Source: Coniferiporia sulphurascens | Taxonomy: Eukaryota; Basidiomycota; Agaricomycetes; Hymenochaetales; Hymenochaetaceae | Length of the DNA stretch: 64,000 nucleotides | Assembly: GCA_002794785.1 (NCBI GenBank) | Contig: NBBA01000013.1 | Location: 372,001 to 436,000, forward strand | Direction: 5' to 3' | Shown here: positions 24,053 to 34,388 of the stretch, piece after piece | Numbering within the stretch: the stretch's first letter is position 1 | How the letters are laid out: the number at the start of each line of letters is the position of its first letter | Notes under the pieces: generated by a model | What the model was told of the DNA's origin: nothing | The model's input: the letters and a program-made list of their open reading frames with translations, nothing else | Database searches by the model: none | Translations under genes and position numbers: made by a program

Positions 24053-25809
24053 ATGCTCGCTTGTTGCGCGCTCGCGCGGAGCTCGGTCTTGGCGAGCTCA
24101 CCGCGGCGCATGATGTCTTCAAAGACCTTGGGGAAACTACCTGCAACCCACCATTTTCATCCCGCCGTGAAGAATTTTACCGCCGAACTTGCGAAGTCTC
24201 AACCGTGTTTTTCTCTTCAAACGCATGATATTCGCGTTCTGTCTCAACCAAAGGACTTTTTAGCATTGCTCCTTGTAGGATTCTGCATCTCCCGAGAGTA
24301 CCCCAGCTTACAATACGCTAAAGGACATGATAAGTCGGGCCCGCAAACGAATATTTTTATCCTCGCTGTACATAGGCCCCTCGGAAGATTACTTGGTGAG
24401 TTTAGACCTACTCTTGATTCCCCGTTTCTTACTCACGGAGAGTGAACACGTCAGATTACTGCGTTGGAAAAATCTCTGCAACTCAATCCTGATCTGCATG
24501 TGCATTTGCATCTCGATTACAACCGTTCTACGCGTCCTGGTCCCGACTCGACTGCATCCCTTCTTATACCCCTCATAGAATCATACCCCGATAGGGTACA
24601 TACCCATCTGTTCAAAAGTCCGAAACTCAAGGGTCTCCTAGCTAAAATTGTACCTAGACGATTTGACGAAGGCTGGGGAACATGGCACGCTAAGATTTAT
24701 GGCGCAGATGAGGAGGTGCTGATTACCGGGTGAGTGAGTACCCATACCGTAAGAGCGACACTCGTGGGATCTTACAGATGTCTAAATTAGAGCAAACCTG
24801 AACGACTCATATTTTACGAACCGACAGGACCGTTATTTACACTTCAAGTCGCAACCATTTTCCGAATATTGCTACTCATTTCTCCGAACGATGGAGCCGT
24901 ATTGTTTTCGGTTGCAGGCAGGGAGCCCATATACGCTGTCGTGGCCGACAACGTCCTTACATCCGGAGCGTATAGAGGCTGAAGCCGGGAAAGCCCTTCA
25001 ATCTTTGCAAAATCGATATATCAAGTCTTCTCAAGAAAGATTTGAGGAAGAAGGCCAGAGTGATAGCGACATCCTAATCTTTCCGGTTATACAAGCTGGT
25101 CAATTCGAAATCCGCGAAGAAGAGAACTGTATCGACGTGTTGTTCAAGCACCTGGATCAACACTCTGAAGCAAATGGTGGAAACGGAAGGCCTCTAGTCG
25201 ACCTCACGAGCGGATACTTTGCACTATCTGGGTCGTACCAGAAGCTTATACAACAATCTCAGGCCGACTGTCGGGTCCTGTGCGCAAGCCCTCTGGTGCG
25301 TTTCAAGTCGCTTTGCATATAGCCTTGACTGAGATGATAAAATATACTAGGCAAATGGTTTCTATGGTTCATCCGGAATCTCAGGACGCATTCCGGAAGG
25401 CTACACTCTCCTTGAGAAACGTTTCTGGCAGGGAGTCCAACAGGCCCATAGGATATGGAATGAAGGGCGTGGTGTTCAACTGCACGAATGGGAGCGGAAC
25501 GGCTGGACGTATCATGCAAAGGGTCTCTGGGTTTCGCCAGTGTACGATCCGGCCGCTGAGGACCAATCGCCGGTCCTCACCCTCTTCGGGTCTACAAACC
25601 TCAACTCACGCTCAGCAAATCTAGACATGGAACTCGCGTTTGTCATGGTCATTCCGTCCTCAGACGAGGAGGGCGTGAGGGATCTAAGAAAGCAGTTGGG
25701 CGATGAAGTACGGGGACTGAGGGAGCACGCAGTGCCGTGGAGAGGCCAGGAGAGGAAAGTGAGGCCGGGTACGAAGGCACTCGTTGAGTTGGTAGGGGGG
25801 ATGCTCTAA
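24053..25809 (+). CDS. PGS1: Phosphatidylglycerophosphate synthase (CDP-diacylglycerol-glycerol-3-phosphate 3-phosphatidyltransferase)
   Basis: Five exons (24053-24240, 24299-24395, 24455-24729, 24791-25295, 25351-25809) give 507 residues. It is a phospholipase-D superfamily enzyme. The first HKD motif is HAKIYGADEEVLITGANLN, ending at the exon 3/4 junction. The second is HAKGLWVSPVYD, with GSTNLNSRS after it. KRIFLSSLYIG and the Tyr/Arg-rich block around TNRQDRYLHF are typical of Pgs1. The enzyme makes phosphatidylglycerophosphate, the first committed step to cardiolipin, in mitochondria. The Ala/Ser/Arg-rich N-terminus (CCALARSSVLASSPRRMM) fits a targeting peptide. Intron 1 is uncertain: I used a gtctca donor (58 nt) that yields IRVLTPAYNTLKDMI. 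A 22-nt alternative also keeps frame but is too short to be likely. Confidence 0.93.
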
Positions 25810-26050
25810 TCCATCTGGTATACATCTCATCATCTCATATAATACATAGCATGTCAGTAATAAAGATTCGTAATTTTGACGATTGAAGGGGACAGACAGA
25901 GTAGTAGTTCATTGAGTGTTCATCGGATTGCCGCATTAGGATAGTCCTCTTGTCAGCTACTACTACTTGCGACTCAACCGAATTTTACCGTGACTAGCAA
26001 GTTGCTCAGCGTCCAGCCGCCCAGCACTGCGCCTCAGCCAGCCGCAGTTC

Positions 26051-26486
26051 ATGCCAGCCCGAATCCCACGGCTTCCTAGGTTTACACTTTATACAGGTCC
26101 AACGTGTTCCCTGTGCGAGGTACGTTTACACTGTTCGCCTCCGTAGACTGAGCAAACAATGGATTACTATCGGTCTTCCGCGAAACGAAGGAACATATTT
26201 CTGACTAAATCTGGGGTATACACAGACTGCGAAAGCCGCGCTCGCGCTCGTCCGGAAGACACGTCCGTTCGACCTCCAAGTAGTCAACATCCGGGACGCG
26301 AGTCAGGAACGTTGGCTGCGCAAGTATGTGTACTGGATCCCGGCACTACACCTAGAGGGCCACGAAGTCGCAAAGGGCCGCTGGGGAGAGAGCGAGGTGC
26401 TGAAGGCGTTAGAGGAATGGGACAAGCAAAAGATCAATGGGGAGGAGAGCTGTGGTGGGGAGGCGCAAGAGGCGCAGAGCAAGTGA
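26051..26486 (+). CDS. Glutaredoxin-like protein (DUF836 family, YDR286C-like)
   Basis: Two exons, 26051-26119 and 26226-26486, give 109 residues. The N-terminus has a thioredoxin-fold start, RFTLYTGPTCSLCE, with a CxxC pair (CSLC) immediately before the intron. The second exon continues with VNIRDASQERW, then YWIPALHLEGHEVAKGRW. This is the pattern of the small DUF836 glutaredoxin-like proteins of yeast (YDR286C) and animals (C5orf63). Members probably act in thiol redox or Fe-S chemistry, but the substrate is not known. The C-terminal tail is Glu/Gly-rich. The stop codon lies inside gtgagc, which looks like a splice donor, so a spliced extension into the next gene is possible. An in-frame cryptic start is not needed. 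Confidence 0.8.
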
Positions 26487-26530
26487 GCTCGACTCCTAAC
26501 GGTTGGGCGTTCTGGCCTGATGGGAATGGA

Positions 26531-27734
26531 ATGGCCGTTGAAGAAATCGTTTCGCGCGAAATGATGGGCTGGTGTGAGCATGCTTTCGAGCGTGTTGGAG
26601 GGCCTGATGATGTGGACTGTCTTGGGGCCAAGCAAGAAACGGAGTCAGATGATACGACTGGCCTACCGTACGTACCGTCGATTGCCTTTGCTACAATTAT
26701 TTTTAACTCAACCGTTACTGTTATCGCATTATAGACGCTGTTTCAATTGCGGCTTAACCTCGCACGCCGTGCGCTCATGTCCGCGGCCGCTCAATCATGC
26801 ACTCATCGCGCTCTCGCGCGCGCTTTTCCAGTTCTACCGCCAGTCATCCGATGCTGAGCCCGAACGCATCCATGTATCCGAAGAATGGAAGATGAGGCGA
26901 CTCCGATGGCTGGATGAATTCTCCCCGGGTAAAGTGCGTGGGTCGCTTCTGAGGGACGCCCTGGGCCTTGAAGATGGTGACCTTGGGAAAAACACACCTT
27001 GGCTGCATAATATGCTGGAGTGGGGCTACCCGATAGGCTGGACGGGCCCCAATGATCCTACTAAACTCATGTTGAACAGAATAGTGTCTGATGGGAACTT
27101 CGACAGCAAGGAAGATGAGTTGGGCGATTTTGTTGTTTTCGGAGAAGAAGGAGACGTGGAGGCGCTACAACTTTGTCCCCGCTCAGCCGGTCAGTCTCCT
27201 AGCGATGAGCAGAACTCTGCAACATCACCCACGCGTCCTAGCGCAGGAAGCCATGGCGATTCTGCGGCTCAGCCTGAAGAGCTCAAACGCTGGGCCATCT
27301 ATTGTGCTTCGCTCTTTTCCTCTGATCTCCTTCCAATCTATACTGGTCGGCCCCTCCCTCCTTTGGACGACGATTCTTCCATTGGCCGCGGGTGCGGCAC
27401 CGTCCAAGACCGTGTTCACGTGCCCGGCTCGTCCTACTCACACGGTAGCACACTGGAAAAGAAGGATGTAAATCACGCCATTGGACATCCTTGGCGACAC
27501 CCCGACGCATTCAGTGCGTTCGGTCTTGTGTGCTGGATTGAGGCGTATACACGTGCGCGCGCTGGGTGCACTGCTCAAACCGCAATGTGGCAGACTGGAC
27601 ATGACAAAAGTAGTGGAGGGGCGCTGGATGATACTGTTGAGCCTTTCAAGGCGGCAGAAGTGATCGTCTACTCATTGTCCACATATGATGATGACACCGA
27701 AACTTCAGACGCGGATATGGACTTGTCAGAATAG
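26531..27734 (+). CDS. CCHC zinc-knuckle protein with PSP-like domain (ZCCHC8-like)
   Basis: Two exons, 26531-26667 and 26735-27734, give 378 residues. Exon 2 opens with a zinc knuckle, CFNCGLTSHAVRSC. About 50 residues later comes a PSP-type block (SPGKVRGSLLRDALGL ... WLHNMLEWGYPIGWTG). The knuckle-PSP order is that of ZCCHC8, the scaffold of the nuclear exosome targeting complex, and of spliceosome-associated proteins. I infer an RNA-processing role. The C-terminal half is acidic and low in motifs. The start is uncertain: the Met at 26531 lies 45 bp past the stop of the DUF836 gene. No separate promoter is obvious, and the frame is open further upstream. Co-transcription or splicing with the upstream gene should be considered. 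Confidence 0.7.
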
Positions 27735-28452
27735 TAGAGCTAGCCATATAATGATTATAACGGACAGTTCCTCTCTTGTGCTCACCACATGTCCTGGCCA
27801 AATTCGAATACTGCTGAGGGACAGAAACGTAACACTGTCATGTCATTCACACCTTTCACCAGCTATAAATGTATTGGTAAAATTCAAAGTGACAACCAAC
27901 AAAACAGCCTGCTACCGAGTCCCTGGTCAGTATAAAGAGAAAAGGAAGTTAGGAAAGAGGTGGGAGAAAAGGAGTAGTGAGACAGAAGTCTGACGAAGTA
28001 AGAGCCAGATAGAGGGAAATTAGCTACAAAACCAGATACGTATCGTAGGAATGACCCAAAAAAAAGAATGGAATGCCCGAAAAAGCGTTCGGAAATGAGC
28101 AAAAGATGTCCTAAGGGGGCCGGAAAACCCAGAGACGTAAACGAGTGGAGGGCGGTGTCCGTGAATGCGTGCTATTTGATGTAATATACAATGCGAGGCG
28201 GGTCGGAGAAAAGATTGAAATATGAGGAGACAATTGTCCGTGTATAAGTGTCCGTTAGATGTTCAGAAGATACGCAGACGCGAACTCCGCGAACCGACGT
28301 CAGTCTATTCGTTTGCAATCTGGATTTAAAAGGTACATTCAGTTCAGAGGGTCATTTTAAATATTCGATATAGAACTTACATCTGCCGTGCAGGGAGTGT
28401 CGCCATCCCTGACTCGTGGCATAAATAACGCACTCATTCAAAGAGAAAACCA
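27735..28452. other. Intergenic region between convergent genes
   Basis: These 718 bp separate the stops of the CCHC gene and the mucin-like gene. The sequence is A/G-rich in the middle and has no credible ORF. It is probably 3' UTRs and termination signals. Confidence 0.5.
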
Positions 28453-30108
28453 TCAGTCCAAGTACGACGGAGGTTGATTTTGTGACGGCACACGACCACC
28501 GTCCACATGCACGATCACGTTGCCGCTAGTCCGTCTCTGCGATTGTCCACGCAGCGGCGTGGAGGCCTGCGAGTATACAGAGTGGGATGATGCACTGTCG
28601 TGGGCGTCTGACAATCCCGTCATAGCTCTGGTGAAGGAAGACGGTCCAGCGGCCTCGCCTACGTCATCCCTTTTCATGCCAGGCGAGCCTGGAGACCCAG
28701 GAGAGCCCGGTCTTGACATGGGATCTTGATTCGCGACGAACAAAGCCCTACGCGGGGTCGTTATGCTCGTCGGGCTATCCGCACCAGTCGGCTGAGACAT
28801 GGAAAGTGATGGACCAGTGTTGATTAAGACGCCCAACGGACCGGGGCTCCCCGACCTCCCACTCGTCGCAGATACCGCAAGGGAGGGTGAAGGGGAGACT
28901 CCGACATGAGAGCTACCGCCGTGCGCCACACTAAGTGGTACGGCGTTGAAGCTATTTGGTCGTGAGGACGCTGCGCTGGGCACAGCACTGTGCGGCATGA
29001 GCGGAGTCTCGCTCGAGGTGCGGTCGTAGCCAGCCAACGGAAGAGGATTAGCTACCCGAGGAAGACCAGCGTCGAGGGAAGGCGGAGAGAGCGCCTGAGC
29101 GGACCCTACCAAGCCATACACGTATGGCTTGGGTTCTGTAATTGCGTCAGGGCCGCGACCCACAGGCTCATCTTCCATGTCCAGCAAATGACTGCGACTG
29201 CGGCGCACATGGACTGCATATTCGTCGTAGTCTTTTTCAAATATATCATCCCAGTTCGTGCGTCGGCGACTAAATTGAAATATAACTTTCTCTTCAAAAA
29301 GAACTGAGGAAGTGCGACGTACCAGAAGAACCATAACGCGGCCACAATACCGATTAACCCAACAAAACCCCCGACAGCACCCCCAACAATTGCGCCGACA
29401 TTTGAGGACGAGCCGCCCCCGGAATTTGTGTCCGGCTGCGTTGTTCCTTGTGGTATCAGCGTTGTTTGGACAACACTCGATGCAGGTAAAGTGCTTGTAA
29501 CGGTTAAGAATCCTTGAGTCACAAAACCATCCGCAAGAGTAGTATTAACCGATGTAGTGAAGGTAGTTGTAGGTGTGGTGAGAGTGGTTATGACCGACGG
29601 TGTAAATACAGTCGTACTAGAAGTCGTGTCCGTTGTAGTAGAAGTAGTAGTAGAAGACGTTGACTCGGAGGTACTGGTGGTACTCGTATCAGATGTTGTG
29701 CTTGAGGTGGTGGTCGTCGTTGTCGTCGAGCTGGTGGTAGTGGTAGTAGTATCGGTACATGATGAAAAGAGCGTATTGGTAGCTTCCGTCGAGGTAACAA
29801 GAGTAGTGACCTCAAAGGGCACCTGCGCCGTACTCACTACGCCTGAGTACACATATCAGACGGATAACTTGCTGGCCCCAAGACATTCATTTACCTGGAA
29901 TAACCGATGTAGACGTGATGACCGTCAACGATGCACACTCTCCACTAATGCCGCCACTCGAGCCCGATGCGCTTGCCAGACACGAAGTGACCAACGCTGT
30001 GCTCGTTGTGTCTGGTAGCGTCGTAATCTGACTTGAAGAACCGGTCGAGACTGAAGTAGAGACCACCGTCACGAACTGTGTGGATGTCGGCGTCGGAGTG
30101 CATGACAT
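28453..30108 (-). CDS. Mucin-like single-pass membrane protein with Ser/Thr-rich ectodomain
   Basis: Three exons (30108-29895, 29842-29323, 29269-28453) give 516 residues. The first about 220 residues are almost wholly Thr/Ser, with long Thr runs, and should be heavily O-glycosylated. A single hydrophobic span follows (VGGFVGLIGIVAALWFF), preceded by a Gly-rich stretch. Right after it comes a basic stop-transfer and a short motif, RRRTNWDDIFEKDYDE. The rest is a Pro/Ser-rich cytosolic tail of about 270 residues with several SPGSPG-type repeats. The layout resembles the Mid2/Wsc wall-stress sensors and is common in basidiomycetes, but no Cys-rich WSC domain is present and the function is not established. 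There is no cleavable signal peptide at the chosen Met, so the span would act as a type III anchor. Confidence 0.75.
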
Positions 30109-30114
30109 TTCTTT

Positions 30115-30339
30115 TCAGAGTACTAGAGCACAGGTCGAAAACAAAAGTATAGTTGAGTTATCTGCTTTGAAGACCCCAGTAAAGCGTAGCTGGCAAAGAT
30201 TAGACGACGATGGACGAGCTAGATAGACGCCCTGCGCGATGTAGAGAGGGATCGTAGTTGAGGTAGGGGTGGCCTGAGATGAATGAACGAGGTGAGCCGC
30301 AGCACAGATTCCTTTTACAGACGCGTTACATAGCGACAT
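30115..30339 (-). other. Upstream ORF, in frame with the mucin-like gene
   Basis: A 74-codon ATG-started ORF ends in TGA at 30117-30115, only 6 nt before the ATG of the mucin-like gene and in the same frame. It could be a regulatory uORF, or part of a 5' coding exon if an intron removes the stop. Its product is unremarkable and has no clear signal peptide, so it may also be chance. Confidence 0.25.
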
Positions 30340-32672
30340 TGTCTAAAAAGGAACGAGGATCACGTCGATCTCTTAGCAACGAAGTCCGACCAAAATCGGC
30401 CGTTCACTAGCTCTGGCAGCGACTACGACCGCGCTGGCAGTCTCCTGATTCCTATCGCTCCATGTCAGCTTTTGTACTCCCTTAGATCCTTTAATGGTTT
30501 ACTTTCATATCCTATGTAACTCTTCTAGCTCTTTCCTCTGGTCATTTAATGTCCCCCTGCTCTGTCGGTCAGTTCAGCCCATCATGGGAGTCCTCTGGTG
30601 AGAGTTCGAGGAGGCATTTAAACTTCTCGCGCCCGCTCGCTACACCCTGTGTATTCGAAATCCACCGCCATTTTGTGACCAAGACTCCGAGCTTCTTGCT
30701 ACTTTCCGTGTTCGCTGGTGTAGATTCCCCGGACTGGGCTCCTACAAACATAACACTTCATTCCTGTATTTCCGAGTCTTTTCTAATAACAAAATAAGTA
30801 AGAGCGACATTAAAACAGAACACCGGTGCAAAGTCTTTACCAGCTGCATGATACTCTATTCGGACTGCTCTGTTAGACTTGTATACCACGTACAGTTGAC
30901 CCTGAAGGCTGCCGACAGTGCCATCGCCACACTAAAACGGTCTGTGCCGGTCTATGATAAGGTCCGTGCATCAAGCTCTAGAGTTTCGCAGCTAACGGCT
31001 CCTTTCCACCCGAGCAAATATGAAAACAACTCATTCTGGACCTCTAAAGATTACTTACCGCCTAAGAGGTTCAAAATGCTAGTTTATTGCCGCCGTTCCG
31101 CTCTTCAAACTGAGGTCTGATAAAAGATCCCTGAAGGTCCAAAATCCTTCCCCGCCTCCGGCAGGAATGGCTCAGGAGTCAAGTCTAAGATTGAAAGCGG
31201 GGAAAGTAGGGGTGGGTAAGTGGGAGAAGGGGCCGGAGGGGCAGCCTTTGGGAATCATGAGGCAGCATTACAAATGCATGCGCATAAAAATATACTCCCC
31301 ATCACGGGCTCCACGTAACGTTAGATTATTTTAACGAGATCCCGAACTATTTCCAATCGGACCCTCGAATTGACTTGAAGTCACACCCGCTAGAGTTTCT
31401 GTGTCTTCATCATTCGAAACAATTGCTCTATAAGCACCTGCCGAGCGAACGCACGCGTGGTGTCAGCTCGATTATTACGCCCTGTGAAGTTTGATGCATA
31501 GAATAAAGATAGCCGATTCAAGCACACGAGCTCACTTCCTCGACGACATGCCAGTGGTATTTTCGCGTCATTCTCCGCGGTAGCGCTGCCAGGCACCGGC
31601 TTTGTCTTCACATGAGACCTCATCGCAAGTCGCACCTAGTTATTTAGGGCCACACTTCCATTGCAACGTTACCGCGACTGCGGAGTATGCCAAGCAAAGT
31701 CGATTAGACACGCTCAATTTTGGAAAAACTGGATAAGCTCATTCACGATTAGAAAGCAGTCGTACAGTTATGAGCAGGTCTTCCAATGTAGGATAGACAC
31801 GCTCAATTTTAGAAAACAGACCAAGCTCCGAGTCGTTCGCGATCAGAAAGCAGTCGTATAGTTATGAGTGGGTCTTCTCTCCGGCCAAACTTACAAACAA
31901 ACCAGCGATATCTTTGGCACATCGGGAATGACGGTGCACCTTCAATACCTACATGTACACGCAGCACACCTAATATACAACACCACTTACGAAAAGGGTT
32001 GAACCTTATGACAACCTGACCCAAACAGCTTTTAAGTTATAAAAAAAATTGTGCCTCAAGGCGGAGCAGGAGAACAGGTCTCACAGCTTTTTCCGAAGGA
32101 ATCAAGTGTCGAGAAATGGCTACTTTGCGAGCCGACCAGGGCATGCGTATGCGCTAACTTTTTTTAAATCCAGTCTACGTAAATATTAAGGTTTCAATGT
32201 GATGTACGTATGGCTTGCCAAATCCACAAACCCTAAGACCCCAAGACAAAGACAAAAAAAAAATCAAAAAGGAGTGAGGGATTATCTATGTAATAGCCAT
32301 CAATAGTCGCAGAGACATGAGCGATGAACAGTGATGATGAGCGCTGGGTTAAGGCGTAAAACACAAGAAGCAATGGAATTGAAGGTGGCATGTACCGGGA
32401 GATAAGACGCTAGTAACAAACTTGCAACATGCAAAGGAAGAGTAACCGTGCGTGCCCCAGGAGGGGGTGGATGAAAGGAGATAAGTAGTTAGACGAGCAG
32501 ACGGTGTGCAGGAAGGGAAAGAACGAGAACGACAGGTCGGGTGGGTGAGGGACAAATAATAAAAATATAGCAGAAAAACTGATAAATATTAACGAACGGC
32601 CATAATGATAACAACCAGGTGTGGACGTGTTCGCGACGGTCGCGCCTTTCAATTTGATACAAGTAGCCTGGG
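30340..32672. other. Gene-poor stretch of about 2.3 kb
   Basis: The first part should contain the promoter of the mucin-like gene, and the last few hundred bases (A-rich, from about 32040) the 3' flank of the hypothetical gene. Between them are only short ORFs without recognisable domains, plus an imperfect direct repeat near 31.7-31.9 kb. No transposon ends or coding motifs were seen. Confidence 0.5.
31706..31878. repeat. Two-copy imperfect direct repeat, 89-bp period
   Basis: Copy 1 spans about 31706-31784 and copy 2 about 31795-31878. Both begin agacacgctcaatttt and later share agaaagcagtcgta, then agttatgag and ggtcttc. The cores match closely, and the middle differs by substitutions and small indels. 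This is the only clear tandem duplication I saw between genes in the window. Confidence 0.8.
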
Positions 32673-33812
32673 TCAACTCTCGCCCTCTGTGGGCTTGACG
32701 ATGTGCACTTCCACTGTCGTCCGGATTTCATCATGCACACGCGCAAGCTCCAGATCTTCTTCTTCTAAAGCAGCATCATATGTGACGACGAACTGGCCGG
32801 TGCCATGCCCGTCGTCTGAGTCCTCCATAATCGTTTTTGTCATTGGATCCTCACCCTTCTGCCGACGCCATGCGCCCTCCGTGCCATCCTCCAAATCAGC
32901 GTTATCTGGGACGGTTTCGGGAGGTGCAGCTGGGTCTGCAGCATCGTCCGAAGTAACCTGTTTACGCCCTCGCCAAGTAAAGCTTCTCTTTCCAGATAAT
33001 TGCTGACGAGGCTGGCTAGGGTCGTCGCTTGCACTCGCTTCCTTTTTTAACTTTTTGTTTGACAACTGTCGCCAAATGACCTTTGTTGCCTCGTTCAAAG
33101 CTTTTCCAATCGTCACGAATGGGTCCTCCTCCTCCAGCTCCGAATCCCTCCTCGGTCGCCTATTTCCCCCTAAATCGGCTCCCTCCGACTGTCCTGACAG
33201 GCCATTGTCACCAAAAGCACTGTTTCCAGGTGCGTCGTCGTAGTCGTAGTACTGCATTTGCATCCGTCTCTGGCGCAAGAGCTGACCACGAGCCGCGATA
33301 CCAAGCGGACGTCTATTCTTCTTGGATCGCGGTTCGACACTGGGAAGTGGAGCGAATGTAACACACAGCGAGGTAGTTGCCGAAGAGACAGCAGTCGTAC
33401 GCGTACGCATTGACGACGCTGCTGAGGCCGTGGGCAGGATAGAGCTAGAACTCGAATTAGAACTAGAGGGCACTTCCGTCCATGTCTGGAGGTCGGCATT
33501 TGTCTGACATGATTCGGATTCCATAGACGAGTCGGAGGGGAATGATACGGACGCCGGTGTGACTCCCGTGATGCGGTCGCTGTTGAGGAGAATACCTTGC
33601 GGCTGTAGACAACCAGTAGAACTGTGATGTATCCACACGCTTACGGGTACTAGAGGAAGAGGTTGGAATGACTGTGCCTTATCCGTCGTAGAAGAGATAT
33701 CCGACGAGGACTTGTGAGTGAGAAGAATGCTCGGGGCAGTGACTGATGATCGCTGATGATCGCTGACCTCCAACTTCGCAGCCAGCTCTATAGTCGTTGT
33801 ATTCGCCGACAT
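32673..33812 (-). CDS. Conserved hypothetical protein (379 aa)
   Basis: An intronless frame of 379 residues from the Met at 33812; an in-frame Met further up (33842) is also possible. The first half is Ser/Thr-rich and low complexity. A central block (VTFAPLPSVEPRSKKNRRPLGIAARG, given here as two overlapping parts: VTFAPLPSVEPR and KKNRRPLGIAARG) is basic. It looks like a conserved core, judging by its composition change and my recollection of similar basidiomycete proteins. The tail is acidic and charged. There are no membrane spans, signal peptide or known domain, and I cannot assign a function. It is divergent from NAA20, with 576 bp between the starts. Confidence 0.65.
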   Translation of the reverse strand: MSANTTTIELAAKLEVSDHQRSSVTAPSILLTHKSSSDISSTTDKAQSFQPLPLVPVSVWIHHSSTGCLQPQGILLNSDRITGVTPASVSFPSDSSMESESCQTNADLQTWTEVPSSSNSSSSSILPTASAASSMRTRTTAVSSATTSLCVTFAPLPSVEPRSKKNRRPLGIAARGQLLRQRRMQMQYYDYDDAPGNSAFGDNGLSGQSEGADLGGNRRPRRDSELEEEDPFVTIGKALNEATKVIWRQLSNKKLKKEASASDDPSQPRQQLSGKRSFTWRGRKQVTSDDAADPAAPPETVPDNADLEDGTEGAWRRQKGEDPMTKTIMEDSDDGHGTGQFVVTYDAALEEEDLELARVHDEIRTTVEVHIVKPTEGES

Positions 33813-34388
33813 CACGCGATAAAAATGAAACCGACCGATCAAAAACGCAGTGCGCCAGCTAAATCTTCACCCAAAGAAAACAAATACGCAGTGACAAGTA
33901 AGCCGAAGAAAGATAGATGCGCCGAAGGTCTTTTCGCGAGAGCAGTAGGCCACGGAGGGGATGGTGGCGCGATGCCCTGTATTCCTTAGCTGATGATGGA
34001 TGCGGAGTGAGTCGGACGACGGCGGCAACTCGACCCCCGGTTTGATGAAGATGCTTAGAAGGAAAGGTACCGGTGCTTAGTGCGTATCTGCGTGCCTGGT
34101 GGTCGGGAAAATGGTGCGCAAAGGAATGAGAAAATGCCCGCAGACGACAATTGCGCAGGCAACGCACCTCTAGCTCTCATCGACGATGGGGACAAAAGGG
34201 AGAGGGGACGCAAAGCGCCGCCGACTGGGGCCCGAAGACAGCAGCTATGCACGTCCGAGCTGTCGGACCCGCAGAAATGTGCTTCCGCTTTGAGGGGAAG
34301 CTTACTCACGCCACATTTGCGGCACTTGCCCAGATCGTCAACAGTAAATACCTCAAGCCTTTACTGACTGCAGTTTCCAGCAACCACG
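33813..34388. other. Intergenic region between divergent hypothetical gene and NAA20
   Basis: These 576 bp lie between two outward-facing start codons and should hold both promoters. Short overlapping ORFs on both strands show no domain. No convincing TATA box or RNA gene is seen. Confidence 0.4.

Noticed and set aside
29557..30018. Val-rich plus-strand ORF
   Set aside because: Val runs are the antisense reading of the Thr/Ser codons in the mucin-like gene.
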